From positions 1 to 5,202 of the forward strand of contig JAIRRE010000214.1 of the NCBI GenBank assembly GCA_031256125.1: a stretch of DNA of 5,202 nt, in the 5' to 3' direction. Position numbers and translations under genes: made by a program. The notes below the pieces were generated by a model that saw only the letters and a list, made by a program, of their open reading frames with translations, was not told the origin of the DNA and did not search any database. The number at the start of each line of letters is the position of its first letter. Positions within the stretch are counted from its first letter, which is position 1. Below are positions 1 to 5,202 of this stretch, piece after piece. The DNA is from Burkholderiaceae bacterium (GTDB lineage Bacteria; Pseudomonadota; Gammaproteobacteria; Burkholderiales; Burkholderiaceae_C).

Positions 1-1
1 C

Positions 2-551
2 GGGCGCGGCCGGGCGCGCGCCGTCGCCGCGCAACTGGCCAATACGCTGACCGATGATTTGCTGGTGCAGGACTGGACACGCCAGAACCGTACCTGGTTC
101 ACCGCGGTGCAAATCGAAAAACGGATGATGTTCATCATTCTGGCGCTGATCGTAGCGGTGGCCGCGTTCAACCTGGTGAGCACGCTGGTGATGACGGTGC
201 AGGACAAGCGCGCCGACATCGCTATCCTGCGCACGCTGGGCGCCAGCCCTGCCAGCGTAATGGCGACCTTCATCGTGCAGGGCGCGGTGGCGGGCGTCAT
301 CGGCACGCTGGCCGGGTTGCTGCTGGGGCTGTTGATCGCCTGCAATCTGGACGTGATCGTGCCCGCGCTGGAACACCTGCTGCACACGCACTTCCTGCCC
401 GCCGATGTGTACCTCATCAGCGAAATGCCCAGCGACCCGCGCGCCAGCGACATCGTGCCCATCACGCTGATCGCGCTGCTGCTGGCGTTCGTCGCCACGA
501 TCTACCCGAGTTGGCGCGCCAGCCGCGTCAACCCGGCGGAGGCGCTGCGTT

Positions 552-559
<8 letters not shown>
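2..559 (+). CDS. lolC: Lipoprotein-releasing ABC transporter permease LolC/LolE, C-terminal part (5' end outside window)
   Basis: Inner-membrane permease of the Lol system, which with LolD extracts outer-membrane lipoproteins and hands them to the periplasmic chaperone LolA. The frame is open from base 2, so the gene enters from the left; 185 residues are visible of a family usually about 400-420 long. A TTG near base 59 is an internal codon, not a start. Three hydrophobic segments lie at about residues 43-65, 86-114 and 151-169 of the visible part, matching the last three helices of the MacB/FtsX-type permease fold. Between the first two is the conserved cytoplasmic stretch [14 protein letters not shown], and the end, [17 protein letters not shown], is typical of LolC/E. 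The stop overlaps the lolD start by 8 bases, supporting a LolCD complex from one operon. LolC and LolE cannot be separated from this fragment; many betaproteobacteria carry a single such permease. Family assignment is firm, paralogue is not. Confidence 0.92.
538..542 (+). promoter_or_regulatory. Ribosome binding site of lolD
   Basis: GGAGG lies 9 bases before the ATG at 552, inside the last codons of the upstream permease gene. It is a near-ideal Shine-Dalgarno match and supports the 552 start, which overlaps the permease stop. Confidence 0.7.
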
Positions 560-1241
<682 letters not shown>

Positions 1242-1246
1242 GGCCG

Positions 1247-2068
1247 GTGTGGATCGACACCCACTGCCACCTGGACGCGCCGGAATTCGCGTGCGACGTG
1301 GACGCGGTGCGCAAGCAGGCGCGACGCGCGGGCGTGGCACGGGGTGTGCTCCCGGCGGTGCGGGGAGCCGAGTTCCCGCGCGCGCGGGAACTGGCCTGCC
1401 GCTTCGATGACGCTTACGCGCTGGGCATCCATCCGCTGTACGTGGCCGGTGCGGCCGATGACGCGCTGGAACAGCTAGCCGCCGCCTTAGCCGAATCGGT
1501 CAGCAACCCGCATTTGGTGGCGGTCGGCGAAATCGGTCTGGACTATTTCGCGCCCGAACTGGCGCGCGAACCGCTGAAAACGAAACAGGAATATTTTTGC
1601 CGGGAACAACTCAAGCTCGCCCGCCAGTACGGTCTGCCGGTGATCCTGCACGCGCGGCGCTCGGTGGATCAATTGCTCAAGGCGTTGCGGCAAATCGAAG
1701 TACCCGGCGGCATCGTCCACGCCTTCAACGGCAGCGCGCAACAGGCGCGGCAATGGATCGACATGGGTTTCAAACTCGGCTTCGGCGGCGCGTGTACGTA
1801 TGAGCGCGCAACGCGCCTGCGCGCCCTGGCCGAAACCCTGCCGTCCGATGCCCTGGTGCTGGAAACCGACGCGCCCGACATTCCGCCGCACTGGCTTTAT
1901 CGCCCGTCCGCCGAACGCGCCGCAGGCGTCCCCTCAGCCCGCAATACTCCCGCCGAACTGCCTCGCATCGGCGCGGAAATCGCCCGGTTGCGCGGAGTGC
2001 CGGTTGATACGTTGGCACAGGTCGCAACGGAAAATTCGAAGCGCGTGCTGTCTAAGTTGATTGTTTGA
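1247..2068 (+). CDS. tatD: TatD-family metal-dependent hydrolase (DNase)
   Basis: Member of the TatD/YcfH/YjjV amidohydrolase-like family: TIM-barrel, two-metal enzymes with 3'-5' exonuclease or DNase activity in several studied members, usually cytoplasmic. The 273 residues match family length (about 255-270). Metal-site residues are visible: H6 and H8 in DTHCHLD, E95 in GEIGLDY (94-100), H135 in VILHARR, H158 in VHAFNG, and D208 in LETDAPD. The RNTPAELP stretch (232-239) and the terminal TENSKRV are also family-typical. The GTG start is forced, because an in-frame TGA occurs at 1235-1237 and no other start codon precedes the metal-binding motif. AAGG at 1240-1243 may help ribosome binding but sits very close; translation is probably coupled to lolD, whose stop is 5 bases upstream. 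It is the last gene of the lol operon here. YcfH or YjjV would be equally fair labels, and the true substrate is unknown. A 22-base palindrome lies inside the coding region. Confidence 0.93.
   Translation: MWIDTHCHLDAPEFACDVDAVRKQARRAGVARGVLPAVRGAEFPRARELACRFDDAYALGIHPLYVAGAADDALEQLAAALAESVSNPHLVAVGEIGLDYFAPELAREPLKTKQEYFCREQLKLARQYGLPVILHARRSVDQLLKALRQIEVPGGIVHAFNGSAQQARQWIDMGFKLGFGGACTYERATRLRALAETLPSDALVLETDAPDIPPHWLYRPSAERAAGVPSARNTPAELPRIGAEIARLRGVPVDTLAQVATENSKRVLSKLIV
1371..1392. repeat. Perfect 22-base palindrome within tatD
   Basis: The 22 bases are exactly self-complementary, with arms starting AGTTCCC and an alternating (CG)5 core at 1377-1386. It encodes residues EFPRAREL of TatD, so amino-acid constraint and high G+C may explain it. 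It could extrude as a cruciform or form an mRNA hairpin, but no T-run follows and it is not a terminator. Confidence 0.6.
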
Positions 2069-2075
2069 CCACAGC

Positions 2076-2083
2076 ATTCAAGG
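2076..2083 (+). repeat. Left copy of 8-base direct repeat flanking ccdAB
   Basis: ATTCAAGG lies 8 bases past the tatD stop. An identical copy at 2733-2740 overlaps the gluQ stop, so the pair brackets the toxin-antitoxin genes. It is compatible with a target-site duplication or short-homology insertion, but an 8-base match between two short gaps can arise by chance. Confidence 0.4.
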
Positions 2084-2094
2084 CAACCCTGAAA

Positions 2095-2125
2095 GCGCAT
2101 ATGGGCTATCATGCGCATCGATATC
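2095..2125. promoter_or_regulatory. Candidate ccdAB promoter/operator with overlapping palindromes
   Basis: The 73-base gap between tatD and ccdA holds a dense set of dyads: GCGCAT (2095-2100) pairs with ATGCGC (2111-2116), ATGCGCAT (2111-2118) is itself a palindrome, and ATCGAT and GATATC follow at 2117-2125. TATCAT at 2107-2112 is one mismatch from the sigma-70 -10 consensus and lies between the arms; no good -35 sits 16-18 bases upstream. A wider pair, CATATGG (2098-2104) and CCATATG (2138-2144), ends on the ccdA start. CcdA-type ribbon-helix-helix antitoxins bind palindromes in their own promoter, so autoregulation here is plausible. The placement is inferred, not shown. Confidence 0.4.
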
Positions 2126-2132
2126 CACATAC

Positions 2133-2136
2133 GGAG
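2133..2136 (+). promoter_or_regulatory. Ribosome binding site deciding the ccdA start
   Basis: GGAG lies 5 bases before ATG 2142. This favours 2142 over an in-frame TTG at 2061 that overlaps the end of tatD and would add 27 residues unlike any CcdA. Confidence 0.6.
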
Positions 2137-2141
2137 TCCAT

Positions 2142-2384
2142 ATGGAACACCTGCTCGAAACCCGACCTCGCAGGGCTACCAACATCACGCTGCCCGCTGA
2201 AATCTATGAAGAATCCAAGCGGCTGGGTATCAATTTCTCCCGTACCTGTGAGCAAGCGCTGCGCGAAGTAATCAGGGCCGAACGGGAACGCCAGTGGGCC
2301 ATCGAACATGCCGCTTTCATCAAGGCCCATAACCAGTTCGTCAAAAAGAACGGCGTTCCGCTGGCGGAACACCGCATGTTTTAA
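2142..2384 (+). CDS. ccdA: CcdA-family antitoxin
   Basis: Antitoxin of a type II CcdAB module. The N-terminal domain binds the operon's own promoter, and the flexible C-terminal tail wraps around CcdB and releases it from gyrase. At 80 residues it is close to the F-plasmid protein (72). A ribbon-helix-helix is visible: strand ATNITLP (12-18), then helices at about 19-28 and 33-46. The C-terminal toxin-binding part follows the family pattern, with R-x-E-R-x-W (W52), I-E-H near 54-56, an N-x-x-V-x-x-N-G stretch (64-71) and terminal EHRMF, comparable to ENQEG...IEMNG...ENRDW in F CcdA. ATG 2142 is chosen because GGAG precedes it and residue 10 onward matches the family. It overlaps ccdB by one base (TAATG), as usual for antitoxin-first modules. 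G+C is lower than in the flanking genes, suggesting acquisition. The family call is strong; activity is inferred. Confidence 0.88.
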   Translation: MEHLLETRPRRATNITLPAEIYEESKRLGINFSRTCEQALREVIRAERERQWAIEHAAFIKAHNQFVKKNGVPLAEHRMF

Positions 2385-2701
2385 TGGCGCGATTTGATAT
2401 TTACGCCAATACGGGCAAAAACAAAATCAACGTCCCATTTCTCGTTGATGTGCAAAGCGATTATTTAGGAGGGCTGTCCACGCGCGTGGTCGTGCCCATG
2501 ATCCGGGTTGACGCATTTGCGCCCGCCAAACTTCCCGCTGATCTAACGCCGGTCTTCCAGATCGAGAATATCGAATGCATGTTTTATCCCGCATTCATGA
2601 GTGCGGTGCCCATGAACGAACTGGGCAACAGCATCGGTTCCTTGAAGGCAGCCCAAGACAAAATCATGACCGCGCGCGATCGCCTTACCGGCGGTTTTTG
2701 A
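2384..2701 (+). CDS. ccdB: CcdB-family gyrase-inhibitor toxin
   Basis: Toxin of the CcdAB pair. Characterised CcdB proteins trap DNA gyrase on cleaved DNA by binding GyrA, stopping replication unless CcdA is present. The 105 residues match the family (about 101-105). Family landmarks: an N-terminal strand FDIYANTG, VDVQSD (21-26, identical to F CcdB), STRVVVP (32-38), a P-x-F-x-I strand near 56-60, and M-x-x-V-P-x-x-x-L-G around 72-81. The gyrase-contacting C-terminus reads LTGGF rather than the FWGI of F CcdB, so the tryptophan important in F CcdB is absent; some chromosomal homologues also lack it (from memory). The start at 2384 overlaps the ccdA stop, with only a weak GGAA 14 bases upstream, so translation is probably coupled to ccdA. 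The last codons form part of a likely terminator. Nothing indicates decay: the frame is intact. Confidence 0.9.
   Translation: MARFDIYANTGKNKINVPFLVDVQSDYLGGLSTRVVVPMIRVDAFAPAKLPADLTPVFQIENIECMFYPAFMSAVPMNELGNSIGSLKAAQDKIMTARDRLTGGF
2678..2700 (+). terminator. Probable intrinsic terminator overlapping the ccdB 3' end
   Basis: ATCGCC (2679-2684), loop TTACC, and GGCGGT (2690-2695) form a six-pair stem with one G-T wobble, followed by a T-run at 2695-2699. The run encodes the last Phe and part of the stop codon, so the toxin gene and its terminator share bases. The stem is short. It would end ccdAB transcription before the convergent gluQ. Confidence 0.45.
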
Positions 2702-2711
2702 CTATCCTGTG

Positions 2712-2766
2712 CCGCCCAAATTCAGTCCGTCGATTCAAGGACATTGTTCCGCCCAAGCCTGAGTCC
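2712..2766. repeat. Imperfect direct repeat at the ccdB/gluQ junction
   Basis: CCGCCCAA followed 4-5 bases later by AGTCC occurs at 2712-2728 and again at 2749-2766, 37 bases apart with one indel. The second copy is gluQ coding sequence (residues near WTQAWAE); the first lies just outside the gene. It may be a remnant of a small duplication at the gluQ 3' end, or coincidence. Confidence 0.35.
2733..2740 (+). repeat. Right copy of 8-base direct repeat flanking ccdAB
   Basis: ATTCAAGG, identical to 2076-2083. It overlaps the gluQ stop codon (TGA on the minus strand at 2735-2737), so an insertion at this point would leave gluQ intact. Confidence 0.4.
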
Positions 2767-3694
2767 ACATAGCCAGCGCCTCGGTTACGTTTGCCGCGTT
2801 GGCGGGCGGTAACCCCAGTGCGCGCGCCGCGCCGTTCAATGCCGCCAGCGCGGCGCGCGCATCGGGCAGTTTCAGCGGCGGTGCGCCGTTTTGCTTGCTG
2901 AGCTTTTCACCGTTCGTGCCCAACACCAACGGCGTGTGCAGATAGGCTGGCGTGGATAAGCCCAGCGCGTGTTGCAGCAGTATCTGGCGTGGCGTGTTGT
3001 CGGTCAGGTCTTCGCCGCGCACGATATGGGTGATGTCCTGCGCGGCGTCATCGACGACCACCGCCAATTGGTAAGCCCATAGGCCATCGGCGCGCCGTAG
3101 CACGAAATCGCCGACAGCTTGAGTGACGTTTTGCCACTGTGCACCCAAGCGCCGGTCTTGCCAATCGATGCGCCAGCCGGGGCTGGTCTGACCAGCCTCG
3201 AAAATCAGGCCCGCTCCGGACGCGACGCTGAATGCTCGCCCGGTATGCAGCCGCATCGCGGGCTTGGCGGGATACGGCGGTTGGCCGCTCGGGCCGCCGC
3301 GTTCCGGGCGGCAGGTGCCGGGGTATGGCAGCTCCCGCCCGCGCTGGCGCGCGATGCCTAGCCGCGCTTGCACCACGGCAATATCCTGCCGCGAGCAGAC
3401 GCAGGGGTAGGCCAGGCCGCGCCGCGTCAAATCGTCCAGCGCGGCCTGATAGTGCGCCCCGCGTTGCGATTGCCACACGGGCGCCTGGTCGGGTATCAAG
3501 CCGCAGGCGGCCAGTTGCGTCAGGATATAGCGATCGGCGCTGGGTACACAGCGCGGCCTGTCTACATCTTCGATGCGCACCAACCAGCGTCCGCCGTGCG
3601 CCCGGGCATCGAGCCAACTGGCCAGCGCCGCCACCAGCGAACCGGCGTGCAGCGGGCCGGTGGGCGATGGAGCAAAGCGGCCAACATAAGTCAT
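2735..3694 (-). CDS. gluQ: Glutamyl-Q tRNA(Asp) synthetase
   Basis: GluQ-RS (YadB) is a truncated glutamyl-tRNA synthetase paralogue. It activates glutamate and attaches it to the queuosine at the wobble position of tRNA-Asp, not to the 3' end; it acts in the cytoplasm. At 319 residues it has the catalytic Rossmann half only and lacks the anticodon-binding domain of GluRS. Visible: [14 protein letters not shown] with the HIGH-type motif HAGS at 16-19, R40 in [10 protein letters not shown], a zinc site C98-x-C100...Y124...C128, the RGEDL stretch (226-230), and a KMSKS-type EKLSK at 263-267. The start is ATG at 3694; upstream in-frame TTG codons at 3700 and 3718 would add 2 or 8 residues, but the family begins at [10 protein letters not shown]. 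No clear Shine-Dalgarno is seen. It converges on ccdB (33-base gap) and diverges from dnaE (32-base gap). It has no dksA partner here, unlike in enterobacteria. Confidence 0.95.
   Translation of the reverse strand: MTYVGRFAPSPTGPLHAGSLVAALASWLDARAHGGRWLVRIEDVDRPRCVPSADRYILTQLAACGLIPDQAPVWQSQRGAHYQAALDDLTRRGLAYPCVCSRQDIAVVQARLGIARQRGRELPYPGTCRPERGGPSGQPPYPAKPAMRLHTGRAFSVASGAGLIFEAGQTSPGWRIDWQDRRLGAQWQNVTQAVGDFVLRRADGLWAYQLAVVVDDAAQDITHIVRGEDLTDNTPRQILLQHALGLSTPAYLHTPLVLGTNGEKLSKQNGAPPLKLPDARAALAALNGAARALGLPPANAANVTEALAMWTQAWAEQCP
2819..2861. repeat. 14-base perfect inverted repeat within gluQ
   Basis: The arms 2819-2832 and 2848-2861 are exact reverse complements, almost wholly alternating G and C, around a 15-base loop. 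They encode two Ala/Arg-rich stretches near the GluQ C-terminus. A very stable mRNA hairpin is possible; no T-run follows on either strand. Confidence 0.55.
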
Positions 3695-3726
3695 TGGCAA
3701 ATTTTCGCCGGTGCACAATCAAACTT
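3695..3726. promoter_or_regulatory. Short divergent intergenic region between gluQ and dnaE
   Basis: Only 32 bases separate the two divergent starts. An imperfect dyad, GGCAAATTTTCGCC (3696-3709), fills the centre. TTGGCA (3694-3699) resembles a -35 for dnaE, but no -10 stands at proper spacing (CACAAT at 3714 is 14 bases away). Neither gene shows a clear Shine-Dalgarno. At least one promoter must lie inside the opposing coding region. Confidence 0.3.
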
Positions 3727-5202
3727 ATGTTTGTCCATCTGCGTTTGCATTCCGAGTTTTCCATTACTGATGGCGCCAACCGCATCGATGGCGCGGTGGC
3801 CGCCGCTGCTGCCGATGGCCAGCCGGCGTTGGCGCTGACCGATTTGAATAACCTGTTCGGCGCCATCAAGTTCTACCAGACCGCGCGCGGCGCGGGCGTC
3901 AAACCCGTTCTGGGGGCGGAAGTGATGCTGGAAGCCGCAGCGGGGGCCGCCGCCCCGGTTTTTTCCAGTTCGCCGGACAAGGATGCCGCCAGCCGCGTGT
4001 TGCTGCTGGCGCAAAACCATCAGGGTTATTTGAACCTGTGCGAGCTGCTCACGCGCGCCTGGACGCAGAGCGCCAGCAAAACGCAGGCGCTGGCGCGCTG
4101 GGCGTGGCTGGAGGAACTCGCCGATGGGCTGATTTTGCTTTCCGGCGGTTCGGCTGGGCCGGTGGGACAGGCGCTGGCGCAAGGCGACGCGGCGCGTGCC
4201 AGCGATTTGGCGCTGCGGCTGGCGCAAGCGTTTCCGCATCGCTGCTATTTGGAATTGCAGCGCGCCGGACGCGCGGGCGACGAGCCGCTGGTGGCCGCCA
4301 CAGTGCAACTGGCCGCGCGCCTGAAGCTGCCGGTGGTCGCCACGCACCCGGTGCAGTTCGCCAGCGCAGAGGATTACGAGGCGCACGAGGCGCGGGTCTG
4401 TATCGCCGAGGGCGAAATTCTGGCCAACCCGCGCCGCACGCGGCGTTTTACGCCCGATCAGTATTTCAAACCGGCGGCGGAGATGGCGCGGCTGTTCGCC
4501 GACGTGCCCTCGGCTATCGCCAACACGGTGGAAATTGCGCGCCGCTGCAACGTCACGCTGACGCTGGGCAAGCCGCGCTTGCCGGAGTTTCCCGTACCCG
4601 ATGGGTACAGCATCGAAAGCTATTTCCGCCACGCGGCGCAACAGGGGTTGGAAAAGCGTCTGGCGCACCTTTACCCCGATGCCGCCGAACGCGAACGGCA
4701 AAGACCGCTTTATCAGCAGCGGCTGGAATTCGAGATCGACACCATCCTGAAGATGGGCTTTCCCGGTTACTTTTTGATCGTCGGCGACTTCATCACCTGG
4801 GCCAAAACCCACGGTTGCCCGGTCGGGCCGGGGCGCGGCTCTGGCGCGGGGTCGCTGGCGGCCTACGCGCTGGAGATCACCGATCTCGATCCACTGCGCT
4901 ACAAACTGCTGTTCGAGCGCTTCCTCAACCCGGAACGGGTGAGCATGCCGGATTTCGACATAGATTTTTGCTTTGAGCGACGCGGCGAAGTTATAGATTA
5001 TGTTAAAGAAAAATATACGAATGAAAAAGTAGCGCAAATAGTAACGTTTGGAACATTACAGGCAAAAGCAGCCATAAAAGATGTAGCGCGTGCATTGGAA
5101 ATCTCTATTGAGGAAAGTGAAAGAATAACAAAATTTATGTATGATGCTTCACTGGATGAAGCATTGGATGCAGTGCCTGAACTAAGAAGAATAAGTGAAG
5201 AA
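3727..5202 (+). CDS. dnaE: DNA polymerase III subunit alpha, N-terminal 492 residues (3' end outside window)
   Basis: Catalytic subunit of the replicative polymerase. The frame is open from ATG 3727 to the window end, 492 of about 1,150-1,180 codons. The PHP domain opens with FVHLRLHSEFSITDG (residues 2-16) and runs to about 270; ALTDLNNLFGAIKFY and GVKPVLGAE follow the usual pattern, with the Arg between the first two His positions seen in proteobacteria. The palm begins with the YFLIVGDFITWAK stretch, then GPGRGSGAGS (367-376), then LLFERFLNPERVSMPDFDIDF, whose acidic cluster at 409-413 holds the first two catalytic aspartates (D401/D403 in E. coli). The third lies beyond the window. ATG 3727 gives the standard N-terminus. 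From about codon 412 codon use and base composition change sharply while the frame continues as DnaE-like protein, so this may be a hybrid of two source genes. Identity is certain; integrity of the last 80 codons as part of this gene is doubtful. Confidence 0.95.
   Translation, partial: MFVHLRLHSEFSITDGANRIDGAVAAAAADGQPALALTDLNNLFGAIKFYQTARGAGVKPVLGAEVMLEAAAGAAAPVFSSSPDKDAASRVLLLAQNHQGYLNLCELLTRAWTQSASKTQALARWAWLEELADGLILLSGGSAGPVGQALAQGDAARASDLALRLAQAFPHRCYLELQRAGRAGDEPLVAATVQLAARLKLPVVATHPVQFASAEDYEAHEARVCIAEGEILANPRRTRRFTPDQYFKPAAEMARLFADVPSAIANTVEIARRCNVTLTLGKPRLPEFPVPDGYSIESYFRHAAQQGLEKRLAHLYPDAAERERQRPLYQQRLEFEIDTILKMGFPGYFLIVGDFITWAKTHGCPVGPGRGSGAGSLAAYALEITDLDPLRYKLLFERFLNPERVSMPDFDIDFCFERRGEVIDYVKEKYTNEKVAQIVTFGTLQAKAAIKDVARALEISIEESERITKFMYDASLDEALDAVPELRRISEE
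4957..4990 (+). other. Composition breakpoint inside dnaE
   Basis: Left of this zone dnaE is GC-rich (114 of 180 bases over 4801-4980, hand count) with no in-frame ATA codon since the start. Right of it G+C is 80 of 222 over 4981-5202, ATA occurs at 4960, 4993, 5038, 5074, 5125 and 5191, and AGA at 5122, 5185 and 5188. The switch falls on the conserved PDFDIDF motif and keeps the frame. The stretch 4966-4989 could belong to either side. Confidence 0.75.
5144..5164. repeat. 8-base inverted repeat in the AT-rich dnaE tail
   Basis: ATGCTTCA (5144-5151) and TGAAGCAT (5157-5164) are exact reverse complements around a five-base loop. It is inside coding sequence with no T-run after it, and may be chance. 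Confidence 0.35.

Noticed and set aside
2061..2094. TTGACC at 2065-2070 as the -35 of a ccdAB promoter
   Set aside because: No -10-like sequence is found 16-18 bases downstream (CCTGAA lies there), and TATCAT at 2107 is too far away.
2061..2141. Extended ccdA start at TTG 2061
   Set aside because: It overlaps the end of tatD, lacks a ribosome site, and adds residues unlike CcdA. ATG 2142 has GGAG at proper spacing.
2467..2488. Strong AGGAGG inside ccdB followed by an in-frame GTG, as a possible internal start
   Set aside because: The spacing to GTG 2486 is 13 bases, the GGA GGG codons simply encode the GG of YLGGLS, and a truncated product would lose the N-terminal strand and VDVQSD motif.
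3692..3718. Upstream TTG starts for gluQ at 3718 and 3700
   Set aside because: The added residues are not part of the family N-terminus, which begins at [10 protein letters not shown], and ATG is the stronger codon.
4038..4976. A 312-codon plus-strand frame overlapping dnaE
   Set aside because: Out-of-frame reading of dnaE with low-complexity Gly/Ala/Arg content. It ends just past the composition switch, but dnaE itself keeps its frame, so this is not a frameshift product.
3691..5037. A 448-codon open frame on the minus strand opposite dnaE
   Set aside because: It lies antisense to a clear DnaE frame, is rich in Arg, Gln and Ala as expected from GC-rich shadow reading, and shows no recognisable family motif.

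Overview
The window reads as a GC-rich proteobacterial chromosome segment, most likely betaproteobacterial. I base this on protein style, strong G/C third-position bias, and the adjacency of lolC, lolD and tatD. It is densely coding: six genes, no gap over about 80 bases, and no RNA gene, CRISPR array or transposase that I can see. Genes at both ends are cut by the window edges.

Layout: (1) 1-2068, plus strand: the 3' end of a LolC/E-type lipoprotein-release permease, then lolD (8-base overlap) and tatD (GTG start 5 bases after the lolD stop), a tight operon. (2) 2069-2734: a complete ccdA-ccdB toxin-antitoxin pair, overlapping by one base. It has its own leader with a palindrome-rich candidate operator, and a hairpin-plus-T-run terminator built into the last codons of ccdB. 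Its G+C (about 53-56% by hand count) is lower than its neighbours, and an 8-base direct repeat flanks it, as if it had been inserted between tatD and gluQ. (3) 2735-3694, minus strand: gluQ, the tRNA-Asp glutamyl-queuosine synthetase, convergent with ccdB. (4) 3727-5202, plus strand: the first 492 codons of dnaE, the replicative polymerase alpha subunit, divergent from gluQ across only 32 bases.

The most striking signal is inside dnaE. Up to about base 4959 the gene is GC-rich and free of ATA codons. From the conserved MPDFDIDF active-site motif onward the same frame stays open and stays DnaE-like, but composition drops to about 36% G+C (hand count over 4981-5202), ATA appears six times in 81 codons, and the protein style changes. 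The gene therefore looks like a chimera of two distantly related dnaE sequences joined at their most conserved motif. An assembly or library artefact is the simplest explanation; real recombination is the exciting alternative.

Functionally the genes are mostly housekeeping: LolCD moves lipoproteins out of the inner membrane, TatD is a metal-dependent nuclease, GluQ modifies queuosine-tRNA-Asp, and DnaE copies the chromosome. CcdAB is the one accessory module; CcdB-family toxins poison DNA gyrase and CcdA neutralises them.
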